A stretch of 64,000 nucleotides of DNA from Sitta carolinensis (taxonomy: Eukaryota > Chordata > Aves > Passeriformes > Sittidae), in NCBI GenBank assembly GCA_032173965.1, contig CM063283.1, positions 115,868,687 through 115,932,686 of the forward strand. The letters run 5' to 3'. The position numbers were made by a program, and so were the translations under genes. This document shows, piece after piece, positions 42,443 to 53,965 of the stretch (position 1 is the stretch's first letter; the number at the start of each line of letters is the position of its first letter). The notes under the pieces are model-generated. The model was not told the origin of the DNA, ran no database searches, and worked only from the letters and a program-made list of their open reading frames with translations.

Positions 42443-43445
42443 CCCCATCCCGCTGTTCTGTTCAGGAATCTCCTGTCCCCATCCCGCTGTTCTGTTCAGG
42501 AATCTCCTGTCCCCATCCTGCTGTTCTGTTCAGGAATCTCCTGTCCCCATCCTGCTGTTCTGTTCAGGAATCTCCTGTCCCCATCCCGCTGTTCTGTTCA
42601 GGAATCTCCTGTCCCCATCCTGCTGTTCTGTTCAGGAATCTCCTGTCCCCATCCCGCTGTTCTGTTCAGGAATCTCCTGTCCCCATCCCGCTGTTCTGTT
42701 CAGGACCCTCCTGTCCCCATCCTGCTGTTCTGTTCAGGAATCTCCTGTCCCCATCCCGCTGTTCTGTTCAGGAATCTCCTGTCCCCATCCTGCTGTTCTG
42801 TTCAGGACCCTCCTGTCCCCATCCTGCTGTTCTGTTCAGGACCCTCCTGTCCCCATCCCGCTGTTCTGTTCAGGAATCTCCTGTCCCCATCCTGCTGTTC
42901 TGTTCAGGACCCTCCTGTCCCCATCCTGCTGTTCTGTTCAGGACCCTCCTGTCCCCATCCTGCTGTTCTGTTCAGGAATCTCCTGTCCCCATCCTGCTGT
43001 TCTGTTCAGGAATCTCCTGTCCCCATCCCGCTGTTCTGTTCAGGACCCTCCTGTCCCCATCCTGCTGTTCTGTTCAGGACCCTCCTGTCCCCATCCTGCT
43101 GTTCTGTTCAGGAATCTCCTGTCCCCATCCTGCTGTTCTGTTCAGGAATCTCCTGTCCCCATCCCGCTGTTCTGTTCAGGACCCTCCTGTCCCCATCCCG
43201 CTGTTCTGTTCAGGACCCTCCTGTCCCCATCCGCTGTTCTGTTCAGGAATCTCTGTCCCCATCCTGCTGTTCTGTTCAGGACCCTCCTGTCCCCATCCCG
43301 CTGTTCTGTTCAGGAATCTCCTGTCCCCATCCTGCTGTTCTGTTCAGGAATCTCCTGTCCCCATCCTGCTGTTCTGTTCAGGAATCTCCTGTCCCCATCC
43401 CGCTGTGCTGTTCAGGACCCTCCTGTCCCCATCCTGCTGTTCCGT
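42443..43445. repeat. 34-bp minisatellite, about 29 copies
   Basis: Unit GGAATCTCCTGTCCCCATCC + TGCTGTTCTGTTCA. Two positions are polymorphic between copies: GGAATCTCC versus GGACCCTCC, and CATCCTGCT versus CATCCCGCT. Length is otherwise almost constant, with single-base losses only near 43230-43255 and a variant GCTGTGCTG at the end. One of the most regular arrays in the window. Confidence 0.97.
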
Positions 43446-43617
43446 GGCTCCAGGCCTGCTCTTTATCTCCCCACTATCGACTCCATGTCTGGGTCTGCCC
43501 TGGGTGCAGAACAAAGAGTCCCTTGTCCCTCCCAAGGGGTGGCCTTGATGGGCCATGGCCTCACATCCCTCCTGCCATCAGCCCAGCCCTCCTGCTGCCC
43601 TCACATCCCTGCTGCCG

Positions 43618-43865
43618 GGGTCTGGAGGGTCTCAAATGGGTCTGGGGGCTTCCCTTTGGACCCCAAAAATCCCAGGGAAATTCCCCTAAAATTGGAGCTG
43701 AAAGTGCCTTGAGGAGCTGGCAGAAGAGGGACCCCAAGTTCTGGGTCTGGAGGGTCTCAAATGGGTATGGGGTCCCAACTGGGTCTGGGAGCTTCTCTTT
43801 GGACCCCAAAAATCCCAGGGAAATTCCCGCAGAATTGGAGCTGAAAGTGCCTCAAGGAGCTGGCC
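43618..43865. repeat. tandem duplication of about 123 bp
   Basis: Two copies starting at GGGTCTGGAGGGTCTCAAAT, at about 43618 and 43741. Both contain TGGACCCCAAAAATCCCAGG and GGAGCTGAAAGTGCCT. The second has an extra TATGGGGTCCCAACTGGGTC insertion. Confidence 0.92.
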
Positions 43866-44039
43866 CCCTCCAGAGGGCTTCACATCCCTCCTGAGGAACT
43901 CCCACCCCTCGTGCTGCCCCCCGGGCTGGCTGTCCCCACCAAAGGCACCGTGCAGCCTCTGCTCGGGGTCCTGCTGCCACCCCAAAGGTGCCACCCCCAG
44001 AACAAAGGACACTGAGCCCTCAGTGCTAAAGCAGCGCTG

Positions 44040-44240
44040 GAATTTCACGGAGTCAGAGGTTGGAAAAGCCCTTGGACAGCACGGAGTCCAACTGCTAAGG
44101 CCACCACTGACCATGGACCCAAGTCCACATCTATAGGGTTGTGAAATCCATCCAGGGACGTGACTCCACCAGTGCCAGGGCTGGACAACATTTCCCATTA
44201 GGGAATTCTTCCCAATATCCAACCTGAACCTGCCTGGGGC
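44040..44240 (-). mobile_element. CR1 3' tail, older subfamily
   Basis: Minus-strand copy from GGAATTTCACGGAGTCAGAG to CCAATATCCAACCTGAACCT. Confidence 0.7.
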
Positions 44241-44559
44241 CATCTGCAGCCGTTTTCACTGCCACAGAAGGCACTTTGGGGTGGTTCTACAGCAGATGAC
44301 AAGCGTGTCTCCTATGGTGGTCCAGCAGGCACGAGCTGCCCAGAGAAGCTGCACAGGCTCCAGCCATGGGGACACCCAAAACTCCCCGGGAAACGGCCCT
44401 GGAGCAGCAGCTCTGCCTGAGCAGGGCTGGAAGGACGATCCCAGAACTACCCCTAACACCATTCCACTCCAGAGCTTCCCTTCCTCATGGGAGAGCCTCT
44501 CTAAGGAGGAATTTTGTTTCATTCCCCTTGATTTCCTTCTGCGAGGTCCCATTATCTTC

Positions 44560-44830
44560 AATAACGCCCCGAGCTCGTTAGCAGCACTAAACAGCAGCTT
44601 AATTATGACAATTGTCATTTACATAACTGGCTTTTATAAACACCGGGAGGGCAGCCAAGGAAGAAAGCCCTGTATTTGGGGAAAAAGAACTGTTTACATA
44701 TTTCACCCGTGTAAACAAGCGCTCGGCTGAACTTCCGTGCTCAGGGTTCGCCCCCTGGAACGCTGGGTTTCCATTAAAAAATCCCAAGGACAACGTCAGG
44801 CATTTTAAGGAAGGCATTAAACCGTGAGGG
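44560..44830. promoter_or_regulatory. candidate conserved non-coding element in intron 1
   Basis: A unique stretch unlike the repeat-rich surroundings, with AT-rich homeobox/TALE-like sites and CpGs. It contains the 14-bp palindrome ATGACAATTGTCAT at 44605-44618 (two TGACA half-sites around a CAATTG E-box), then TTTATAAACACCGGGAGG and ATATTTCACCCGTGTAAACA. An enhancer is the simplest guess; conservation was not tested. Confidence 0.3.
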
Positions 44831-45034
44831 ATGCAGCCAGAGATTTCCATTCCCGCTGGAGGGATCCGGAATAGCCAGGGGAACATGGGAACCCTGCGAG
44901 GCTGCAGAGCAGCAGCACAGAGAGCACAGAAAGGGCACGGAAAGAACCCGGGGCTTGCAGCGCTGATCCCGAGCACCAGAGCCCGACGGATGGAGCGGGA
45001 AGGGGCGCGATCATTCCGCAGAATTCCGCAGGAA

Positions 45035-45372
45035 TTGGCGCAATGATTCCGCGGGATTTAGCAGGAATTTAATAAATGTTTTCACGGAATTTAGCAGGAA
45101 TTGTCACGATAATTTTGCAGATTTTAGCGGGAAATGTCATAATAATTTTGCAGAATTTAGAGGGAATTTTAAAAAATATTTTGGCCCAATTTAGTGGGAA
45201 TTACCGCGATAATTTCGCAGAATTTAAAAATACTTAGCGGGAATTGTCACGATAATTTCATGGAATTGAGCAAGAATTTTTAAAATATTTTCACGGAATT
45301 GCGTGGGAAATGTTGCGATAATTCCGCAGAATTTATCGGGAATTTTAAAAATATTTTCGGGGGAATTTATTG
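45035..45372. repeat. AT-rich, CpG-containing repeat of about 33 bp
   Basis: About 10 degenerate units on GAATTTAGCAGGAATTGTCA + CGATAATTTTGCA, interleaved with AATTTTAAAAATATTTTCAC. Frequent CGATAAT and CACGGAATT words make it unusual: AT-rich yet with regularly spaced CpGs, in contrast to the GC-rich arrays elsewhere. Confidence 0.9.
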
Positions 45373-45654
45373 AGAGGATCCAGCCATTCCCACCATCAGG
45401 AAAGCACTCAGTGTTTTTAGATTCAAGCTGACACTGCACAGCTTGAATCAGCTACAGGGAGAACTGTCAGACTCCAGGTCTGAAGGGCCCCAATCGGCCA
45501 CAAGCACGAGTGAAATTCAAATATAAATCCTTTCTTTCAAAAGAATATATGGATTTATCAACCAGAACTGGGATTTTAGCACATGCTCCTTTTCCTATTG
45601 ACCTACTTTCCCTAGCAAACTCCTTCCCTGGGAGGTGCAGGGCCAGGGCATCGA

Positions 45655-45900
45655 GTCTTGCTCCATAGGCAGGGCTGGGGGGAATTTGGGGCAGGAATTG
45701 TTCCTGGAGGGTGGGCAGGGGCTGGGCTGGAATTGCCAGAGCAGCTGTGGCTGCCCCTGGATCCCTGGCAGTGCCCCAGGCCAGGCTGGACACTGGGGCT
45801 GGAGCAGCCTGGGGCAGGGGCAGGGGGCCCTGCCAGGGCAGGGGGGCTCTGGGGGGGATTTAGGGTCCCTGCCATCCCAAACCAGTCTGGGATTCCACAA
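45655..45900 (+). mobile_element. CR1 3' tail
   Basis: Plus-strand copy from GCAGGGCTGGGGGGAATTTG to CCAAACCAGTCTGGGATTCC. Confidence 0.8.
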
Positions 45901-46154
45901 CCAACACAGACCTCATCCATGTTCCCACCTCCCTCAGCGTGGGAACTCCGACAGGGACTCTCCAGCAGTTTTGGGAGGCAGAACCTGGCAGCTGGAGGGA
46001 GTTTGCTCTGAGCAAAGGAGAGCGTTCATCATGTGCTCCACAGGGAATCCCTCCCGTGCTCCTGCTCCTGTGTTCCCATCACCCTCGGGATGCAGGGGCT
46101 GGAGCAGCTCAGCTGGGATTCCCTGCACCCAGCCAGGTTTCCCCTCCATGGAAT

Positions 46155-46225
46155 CCCACCCTGCTTTGGGCTGGGAGGGACCTCAAAGCTCACCCAGTGC
46201 CACCCCCAGCTTGCTCCAGCCTTCA
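46155..46225 (-). mobile_element. CR1 3' scrap
   Basis: Minus-strand terminus from GGAATCCCACCCTGCTTTGG to AGTGCCACCCCCAGC only. Confidence 0.5.
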
Positions 46226-47029
46226 GTGACTACGGAAGTTTTAGCAGGAGTTCAAAGAGACTTTTTTCCTCTAAGGGAGCGCCTTGCACGATGCAAAAAA
46301 CCAAATCCTTGTACCCAACTCAGATTAAACAGTCTAGAAAAAATGTAAATCCGAGCAGAGGTTGGACTGTTTGATCTCCCAGAGACTTTTAAAGTAGCGA
46401 TGCCCTCGGGTGTCTCTGCTGGAAGGTCCAACCCTAGAAGTTCACAAACCACGTAATAACAGTGCCCAGGGACGCAGGCTGTGCCCAGCTCCTGGGGCCA
46501 AACCTGCCTCCTCTGTTCTGGGAGTCCCCTGGTGCCTCAGCATCAGCATGACACAGGGTCACAGAGATCAGGAGGAAGCCCTGTGTGACCCACGGAGCTG
46601 AGCACAGCCACAGGGAGGAATTAAGCAGCAAAGTGAGGTTATTGTACAGTCATGAACTTACACTCAATTAAAACCCTGAAATTCCGTCCCCAAATGGGCT
46701 CCTCTCCTTGGCACACGCTCAGCATTTATTTACTACCCTCAATTCTCTCATCACCGAGTGCAATCAGCCTTTTTCATCCTCTCCATGCACCAATTTACTG
46801 ATTTAATGTCAGCCCATTGCTTCCAAACAGCCTCCCCCTTCCCTGCAGCAGCACAGCCCATTCATCCCTGGCTGCCACCCAGTCAGAACTGTCACCCTAC
46901 TTTCCTCCAAGTGCTTCACTCTTTCCACCCTCCTAAAACAACACACACCCCCAAATCACACAAATCCCCCCAAAAACAAGGTTGTTTTCTGTTGGAGTGG
47001 GAATACATGCCAGCATCCCATCCCAAACC

Positions 47030-47130
47030 ATTCCATTATCCCATCCCATCATCCTATCCCACTGATCCTATCATATCCCATCCCATCATCCTATCCCACT
47101 GATCCTATCATATCCCATCCCATCCCATCC
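47030..47130. repeat. short CATCC/ATCCCATCC tandem repeat
   Basis: A two-level repeat: ATCCC pentamers arranged in a longer unit CATCATCCTATCCCACTGAT that occurs twice. Confidence 0.9.
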
Positions 47131-47689
47131 CCAGATGTGCCCGTCCTGGCAGTGCCCACCCCTCCTCCTGCCCATGCTGTCCCAACACATGATTCTCTCT
47201 CTCTGTGAACAGCCACCCCACGCCCAGCAGGGTTTTTGGGGATGACTCTCCCTCCCTGTGGCTCCCAAACCTCCCCAGGGCAGATCTGGGCACCCTGCCT
47301 GGGGTGCTCTGGCCTCCCAGTGCCAGCTTCCCCATTTCCTTCAGGAGGGAGCTGCCTGCTCTCCCCAGGCCCATTTCTCCTGGGCTGAACAAATAAGATA
47401 ACAGAGGCTGTTCTGGTACCACCCTGCCAGGCACAGCAGCTCTGCCCACAGCCAGCTCCAAAATCCCACGGCAGGGCCTGCTCCGGGGGAGCAGCAGAAG
47501 CCAAAACATCCCGTGGGCAGGGAAGTTCTAAGGAGCTGAAATAACTGGAGATTGGGTTACTTCAGAGCCACAAACCAAGCGATCTGACTGCTGACACGTT
47601 CCTGCTGTGCTCTGTGGAACAGAACTGAGCCAATTACTACTGCAGCCACAGCCAGGGCCACCCAAAAGTGAGGGGAGAGGGACTTTTTA

Positions 47690-47950
47690 CAGGGCAGGCA
47701 GTGACAGGATATGGGGAAATGGTTTTAAACTGGGAGAAGAGAGGCTGGGTCTGGGGGGAAGCTCTTCCCTGTGAAGGTGGTGAGGTCTTGGCCCAGAGAA
47801 GCTGCCCCTGGACCCCTGGAAGTGTCCAAGGATGGGATTTGGAGCAGCCTGGGATAGTGGGAGGTGTCCTGCCCATAGCAGGGGGTGGCACCAGGTGAGC
47901 TTTGTGGTTCCTCCCAGCTCCAGCCCCCAAGGATTCAGTGATTCCATGTG
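47690..47950 (+). mobile_element. CR1 3' tail, older subfamily
   Basis: Plus-strand copy from GGCAGTGACAGGATATGGGG, with GGTTTTAAACTGGGAGAAGA upstream of the tail and TTCAGTGATTCCATG at the end. Confidence 0.7.
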
Positions 47951-48149
47951 CTGGGAATGCTCTGCAGAGCCCTGGCAGCGCTGGGGGCACCAACAGAGCT
48001 GTGCACCAGAGCAATCCAGGGCACTGGGCAATGCTGTGGCACCTGCCCCAGGTCTCAGGGACCCAGGATCAACATTCCTGCTGTGCAAAGAGACAGGATT
48101 ATCCCATGGCCCACACCAGCTTCCCTGTGATTTTCACAGAACCCCAAAA

Positions 48150-48280
48150 TGGGCTGAACCTCAAAGATCACCCAGAGCCACCCCTGCCCTGGCAGGGACC
48201 CCTGCCCCAGGCTGCTCCAGCCCCAGTGTCCAGCCTGGCCTGGGCACTGCCAGGGATCCAGGGGCAGCCCAGCTCCTGTT
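48150..48280 (-). mobile_element. CR1 3' tail, truncated
   Basis: Minus-strand copy from CCCAAAATGGGCTGAACCTC to GGGATCCAGGGGCAGCCCAG. Confidence 0.7.
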
Positions 48281-48764
48281 CTGTGTGCTCTGACAGACTC
48301 CCAGTGAGGGCTGGAAGGGATCCAAGTCCCTGTGAGCCCCCGTGCCAGCCGTGAGTCACCACCCCAGGCAGCCCCAGCCCACGGCCCAGCACGCTGGGAT
48401 CCAAACTCATCAGCTCTGAGTGAGAGAGAAGCTGCTGAAAGCCAGGAAACCAATAATGGATGAGTGAGTCACCCCTGCCTGAAAAACTGAAGACGCCAAA
48501 GAAAGCTTAAAAGTCGAAGAAAAACCCACAACGCTCCTGCTGCTGCATCCCAGCAGCCCTGAGGCAGGAGATCCATCCCTGCAGCACCTCCACTCCCAGT
48601 GGCACTCCCAGAGCCAGCTCTGGGCACGAGGTGTGTGACACCCATGGCAAAGCACACCTGCAGCAGGAAGAGCTCCAGATGCAGAAGCAAAAATGTTGGT
48701 AGCTCTGGCAAGGTAACAGAAGTGCAGAATTCCTCTCTTGCTGTCAGAATTTATTGGGAAATCA

Positions 48765-49095
48765 CAGAATGGCAGAAAGGTTCATGTTGGGAAGGACCTC
48801 AAAGCCAATCCAGAGCCACCCCTGCCATGGGCAGGGAGACCTCCCACTGTGCCAGGTGCTCCAAGCCCCCTCCAAGCTGGTCTTGGCACTGGGAGCCATT
48901 CCCTGTGCCCTGTCCCTCCCTGCCTTGTCCCCAGTCCCTCCCCAGCTCTCCTGGAGCCCTCCAGGGGCTCTGAGCTCTCCCTGCAGCTTCTCCTCTCCAG
49001 CTGAGCCCCCCAGCTCTGCCAGCCTGGCTCCAGCTCTTGGAGCAGCTCCATGGCCTCCTCTGGACTCATTCCTGCAGCTCCATGTCCATTCCCAG
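48765..49095 (-). mobile_element. longer CR1 3' tail
   Basis: Minus-strand copy from ATCACAGAATGGCAGAAAGG that reaches back to CTCTGGACTCATTCCTGCAG and CTCCATGTCC, further 5' than most copies in the window; the GGATCCAGGGG core is deleted. Confidence 0.72.
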
Positions 49096-50489
49096 CTGGA
49101 GCTGACCCAAAGCCCAGGCTCACAGCCTGGTTCTGTCTCACCTTCACAGGAAGGCTGAGGGAGCCCAGAGCCCCAGGAGCCACGTGGACCTTCAGCAGGG
49201 CTCTTCCCCACAAATGCTGCCTCTTCCTGCTCCTCCCCAGCAGCCCAGGCTCCGAGGAGCCTCCGTGTCCCCTCCCAGCCACGCTGCCCATCATTAATCC
49301 AAGGGAAGCAGCCCCATTCCCATGCTGCCCTACAAGGACAGCCTCTCCCGATTTTAGCCTTATTTATCCCTCATGTGTCCCACCAAGAACTGCTGATTTC
49401 CATGTTCACAGGAACCCTGGGGAGCAGCAAACAGGGTGACAACAGCCCCTCCTTGGCTCTGGCCCAGGCTGCACAATCTGCCTTCCCTACAGCCAGAGGG
49501 AAGGAGCTGCTCCCACCCACCCACGCTGTGGCACAGGGCCCTGCTGCAGCTCCTGCCTTTCCCACCAGAGTCCTTCCCTTCCACTGCAGAACAGGGCTCC
49601 AAGAGGGTGAGGCACTGCCTGTGCCCAGATTCCTACAGCTGATCCCACAGGGAACCCTAACCTCAATTACCCAACCTCACCCTGCAACCATCACCTTGAC
49701 CTCCTCCTCGGGGATAAAAGCCCTTCCCAGCGATCCCGTTATCCTCACCTGCCCAAATTCAATGTACAAACACTGTACAATGTACAAACCCCACTGTCCT
49801 GGGCAATTCCCCTCCCACAAGGACCAGGCAGCAGCAAAGGGGGACCCGAGGCAGACAGGGATCCTGGCTCACAGAGGAGGAGAAGCAGGGGGAGGACAGG
49901 AACAGGAGGAAGGAGCTCGTGAATGACACAAGCCACAGAAAAGCCAAGTTTTGTTATCCTGGGTGCCCACAGAGCTGTTGGGTTCCAGGCACAGAACGGC
50001 CAGAAGGGAATCCAGGCAGGAAAACAAAACCCCTGGATGTGCCACCAGACCCCACATGGGACAAGCTCAGTGACATGGCACGACAGGGTTAGAGGAAAAC
50101 GAGGAAAAAAGTGACATCTCTGCAGGACAGGCTGCAGGAGAGTGCTCACACCCCTCTCAAGGGGGAATCCCGACCTCCACTCTCACATGGGGAGGAAAAA
50201 GACTCTTCCCAGCAAACCCCACACATCTGTTTTCCATGAGTGTCACTATAAAAGATCACCCAGGCCCCAGGAACTTCCTCTCCCTGTGCCCAGCCACTGC
50301 CAGGGGACACACACAGCACATGGAGTGTGAAAAGCAAACAACTTAGGGGCAGGGCCAGTGGCACAAATGAAAATAAATCCCTGCTCTAGCAGGCAAAGAT
50401 CACTCACATTGGGAAAACAGCAGTCCGAAAATATTTTCCCTTCCTTGCCAGCCACATGTGAGCACTTTGGGTTACATCAGGGCCAGGAG

Positions 50490-50705
50490 AATGAGAGAAT
50501 CCCAGAATATCCTGAGCTGGGAGGGACCCACAGGATCCCTGATCCAGCCCTTGCCCCTGCCCACCCCTGGCAGTGCTGCCCAAAGGCTCCTGGAGCTCTG
50601 GCAGCCTGTGCCCATTCCCTGGGCACTGCCAGCACCCTCGGGGGGAGAATCCTGCCCTAAATCCACCCTGAACCCTCCTGGAACAGCTAAGCTGCTCCCT
50701 CAGGT
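50490..50705 (-). mobile_element. diverged CR1 3' tail
   Basis: Minus-strand copy starting AATCCCAGAATATCCTGAGC, then GGAGGGACCCACAGGATC. The later part matches a CR1 tail only loosely. Confidence 0.55.
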
Positions 50706-51879
50706 AGAAAAAGTCATCTGGGATGGGATGGGCAAACAGTAACGATCCCAAGCGTGCTGGTACAAGACAGGTGCTCCTGAATTCCTTCTGCTCCAAAGGG
50801 AGAGCTGCTGGTTTTGAATCCAATGGGAAAATGAGAAGCCCCCCCAGCTCTGAGTGGCACCGTGCCAGCAATGAAACGAGCCCTGCCTGCCTGGAGCTGC
50901 CTCACTGAAAAGGTTGTTACTAAAAAAACAATTTAAAAAGAAAGTCTTGAAATGAGTCACTGTGGAACCAGGAATAAATTGGGAATTTTATGCTTTGCTA
51001 AACTGGAAGATGGAAATGCTGCTTTTGGAGGAGACAGTGGGGAGATTCACCCCTCGGATAAAAAAACACCTCTCCTAAAGTGGCTGTTTTGTGAGGGAGA
51101 TCAGGGAAAGAGGAACCTTCTAGAACAGATACAGAGCAGGAGCAGCACTGGAACCCTCAGCTCCTCATCCCAGCAGTGCTGGGGCAGCAGAAGGAGACAC
51201 AGAATGTGAGGTGTCACCCCCGGGCCATGAAACCTGGGGGTGAGAGCAGGAGCTGCCACAGCAGCAGAAGGGAATCCCCAATCCCTGGTCCCAAACCTCA
51301 GACGCTCTTTCCCTGAACACAGACTGCCAAAATCCTCCAGGCCCTTTGCAGTAATAAAGAGGCTTCAAGAGACAAGCTAGGAACTCCTTGGACTATGTAC
51401 TCTTCATGCTCAGCTCACAGGGAAGAGCTCTGCCCTGATGCAACCCCTGTTGCAGTTCAGCACTTTAAAATGATGTTGTGTAAGCATAACCCCAAGGAAG
51501 GAAACCCCCAAACCTTTCCTGAGCCCAGCCCCAGTGCCACCCCACAGCTGCTGCCCCACTGCCTGTGCAAAACCCAGTTAAACCCTCCCTGAGACTGCCC
51601 AGAGTGACTGGGGAACACGGAGTGTAGAATGTCCAGAAAATCCTCAAATCTGAGCAGATCTGGGGCTCTCCCCCAGAAGGGCAGCTCAGCTTTTCCCCAT
51701 CATTCCTAAAGCATGATTTAGCTGTGGCTTCCCCCAGGCAGCTGGAGAGGCACTGCAGGGCTTGGAATGTGCCCCTGTTCTGAGCCCTGTGTGAGAGGAG
51801 CTGGTTTTAGGGGAAGCTGAGGCTGGAAAGGGGCACTTTTCCAAACCCCAGTCACCAGGAGTCAGACTGTGACAGCCCA

Positions 51880-51985
51880 GCCTTGGAATCCCACACTGGT
51901 TTGGGTTGGGAAGGACCCCTGCCACTGTCCCAGGTGCTCCAGCCCCAGTGTCCAGCCTGGCCTGGAGCACTGCCAGGGATCAATT
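51880..51985 (-). mobile_element. CR1 3' tail, internally deleted
   Basis: Minus-strand copy from TTGGAATCCCACACTGGTTT to GCACTGCCAGGGATCAATTC, where the core is fused directly to the AATTCCTGCCC block. Confidence 0.7.
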
Positions 51986-52439
51986 CCTGCCCAGGAACTC
52001 CTAATCTACCCCTGCCCCCTGTACCACGTAGCTGCACGTGCCCCTTTTCCTGCCCCAAGTGCCCTGTCAGGCCCCGGGGCTGTGGGATGGGGTTCCAGGT
52101 GCTGCCCATGGCTCACTGCATGCCCAGATCCCACCCCCCTGCTGCTCTCCCCAGGCTGTGGCACTCGAGCACCCCGGGCTCGGGGCCAGGTGAGCAGGGC
52201 TGGCTCTGACCCCATCACCAAGGGGCTGAACAAACAGCTCCTTCCCACACCCGGCAGGAAAATGCCCCCCGGAGCTCCAGGGATAGAGAGGGATAAATCA
52301 CAGGGCAGGGCAGGGGCTGCCCAGGAGTGCATGGCACAGGCAGTGCCTGCAGCAGCACTCCAGGGCGAACAAATAAATCCCTGGGGCACCTTCCCATAAA
52401 TCCTGCAGGCACAGGAGCACGGGGTGGGAGCTGGGGCAG

Positions 52440-52893
52440 GGCTGAGCTGGGAGCACAGGGTGGGATCTGTGTGCAGGGCTGAGCCTGGATGGGATCTGTG
52501 TGCAGGGCTGAGCCTGGAGCAGAGCACAGGGTGGGATCCTGGATGGGAGCTGTGTGCAGGGCTGAGCCTGGAGCAGAGCACAGGGTGGGATCCTGGATGG
52601 GAGCTGTGTGCAGGGCTGAGCCTGGAGCAGAGCACAGGGTGGGATCCTGGATGGGAGCTGTGTGCAGGGCTGAGCCTGGAGCAGAGCACAGGGTGGGATC
52701 CTGGATGGGAGCTGTGTGCAGGGCTGAGCCTGGAGCAGAGCACAGGGTGGGATCCTGGATGGGAGCTGTGTGCAGGGCTGAGCCTGGAGCAGAGCACAGG
52801 GTGGGATCCTGGATGGGAGCTGTGTGCAGGGCTGAGCCTGGAGCAGAGCACAGGGTGGGATCCTGGATGGGAGCTGTGTGCAGGGCTGAGCCC
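52440..52893. repeat. 54-bp minisatellite, about 8 copies
   Basis: Unit GGGATCCTGGATGGGAGCTG + TGTGCAGGGCTGAGCCTGGA + GCAGAGCACAGGGT. The central copies from about 52525 to 52880 appear identical or nearly so; the first units are shorter. 54 bp is 18 codons, so the array is open in several frames by construction. Confidence 0.97.
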
Positions 52894-53554
52894 CAAGCTG
52901 CTCCCGGAGCCACTCCCAGCAAAGGGATGAACGCCAGGCTCCCGGCAGGGCCAGCACAGAGGAGCTGAGTGTGCCCAGAGGGGCTCAGTGCCACTGAGGG
53001 GGCTCTGGGAGCCACATCCCACTCCTTGCTCACATCCCCAGGGCTGGGCACGCTGCACTGGGAATATTCCCTCTGGAGCTGTCCTGGGACTTGCAGCCCC
53101 CTCGGTAAAGCCCTGGGAGTGTGGAACAGGCAGACCACAGAAGGGACAGCTCAAGCTGGATCAAAGAGCAGCCTGGAGGAGTTTGGGACCACCTCAGGAA
53201 ACCAGCAGTGTCTGTGGGTGCCATGGAACACGGGACACCTCATTTACCAGAGTTAATTACAGAGCAGCACAGCTTCCAGCGAGCTGGGGCTGCCTCCGAG
53301 ATGGCTTCGAATCACAGAAAGTGGCCTTGACTGATTTAAAAACATGCTTATTCCCAAGCACGTGTGGGAGGGACCAAGACTTTCTGCATGACATCAACCA
53401 CCAGATTTGAGGGAACAGCAGCTCTCTGTATGCAAATTAAAATTATTTTCATTACTGAAAAAAAAATATGCTTAACAGAACATTATTATTGTCGTGAAAA
53501 GCTTAAAAGGTAAATTTGAAAAAAAACCCTGCACCTGGTCTCTTCTTGAAAGAG

Positions 53555-53965
53555 ACACTGAAACCCACCCAGAGCCCCCCATCCCTGGCAGGGCCCCCTG
53601 CCCCAGGCTGCTCCAGCCCCAGTGTCCAGCCTGGCCTGGGGCACTGCCAGGGAGCCAGGGGCAGCCACAGCTGCTCTGGCAATTCCAGCCCCTCCAGGGA
53701 ACAATTCCTGCCCCCAATCCCAGCCAATCCCACTCTGCAGCCATTCCCTGTGCCGTGTCCCTCTGTCCCTTGTCCCCAGTCCCTCCCCAGCTCTCCTGGA
53801 CCCCTCCAGGCCCTGCCAGGGGCTCTGAGCTCTCCCTGCAGCTTCTCCTCTCCAGCTGAGCCCCCCAGCTCTGCCAGCCTGGCTCCAGAGGGGCTCCAGC
53901 CTGGAGCAGCCCCGGGGCCCCTCTGGGCTCTCCAGCAGCTCCAGCCCCTCCTGTGCTGGGACCCC
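53555..53965 (-). mobile_element. longer CR1 3' tail
   Basis: Minus-strand copy from CACTGAAACCCACCCAGAGC through the core to CTCTGGGCTCTCCAGCAGCT, a near match to the 16590 copy in opposite orientation. Confidence 0.8.

Noticed and set aside
42443..43445. CRISPR-like array of regular repeats
   Set aside because: Copies are directly abutting without unique spacers, no cas genes, vertebrate context.
42399..43894. Two overlapping open frames of over 430 codons on the plus strand
   Set aside because: 34 bp is not a multiple of 3, so all frames cycle through the same peptide; this marks a stop-free repeat, not a protein.
52006..53154. 382-codon open frame on the minus strand
   Set aside because: It is the 18-residue translation of the 54-bp array with unremarkable flanks.
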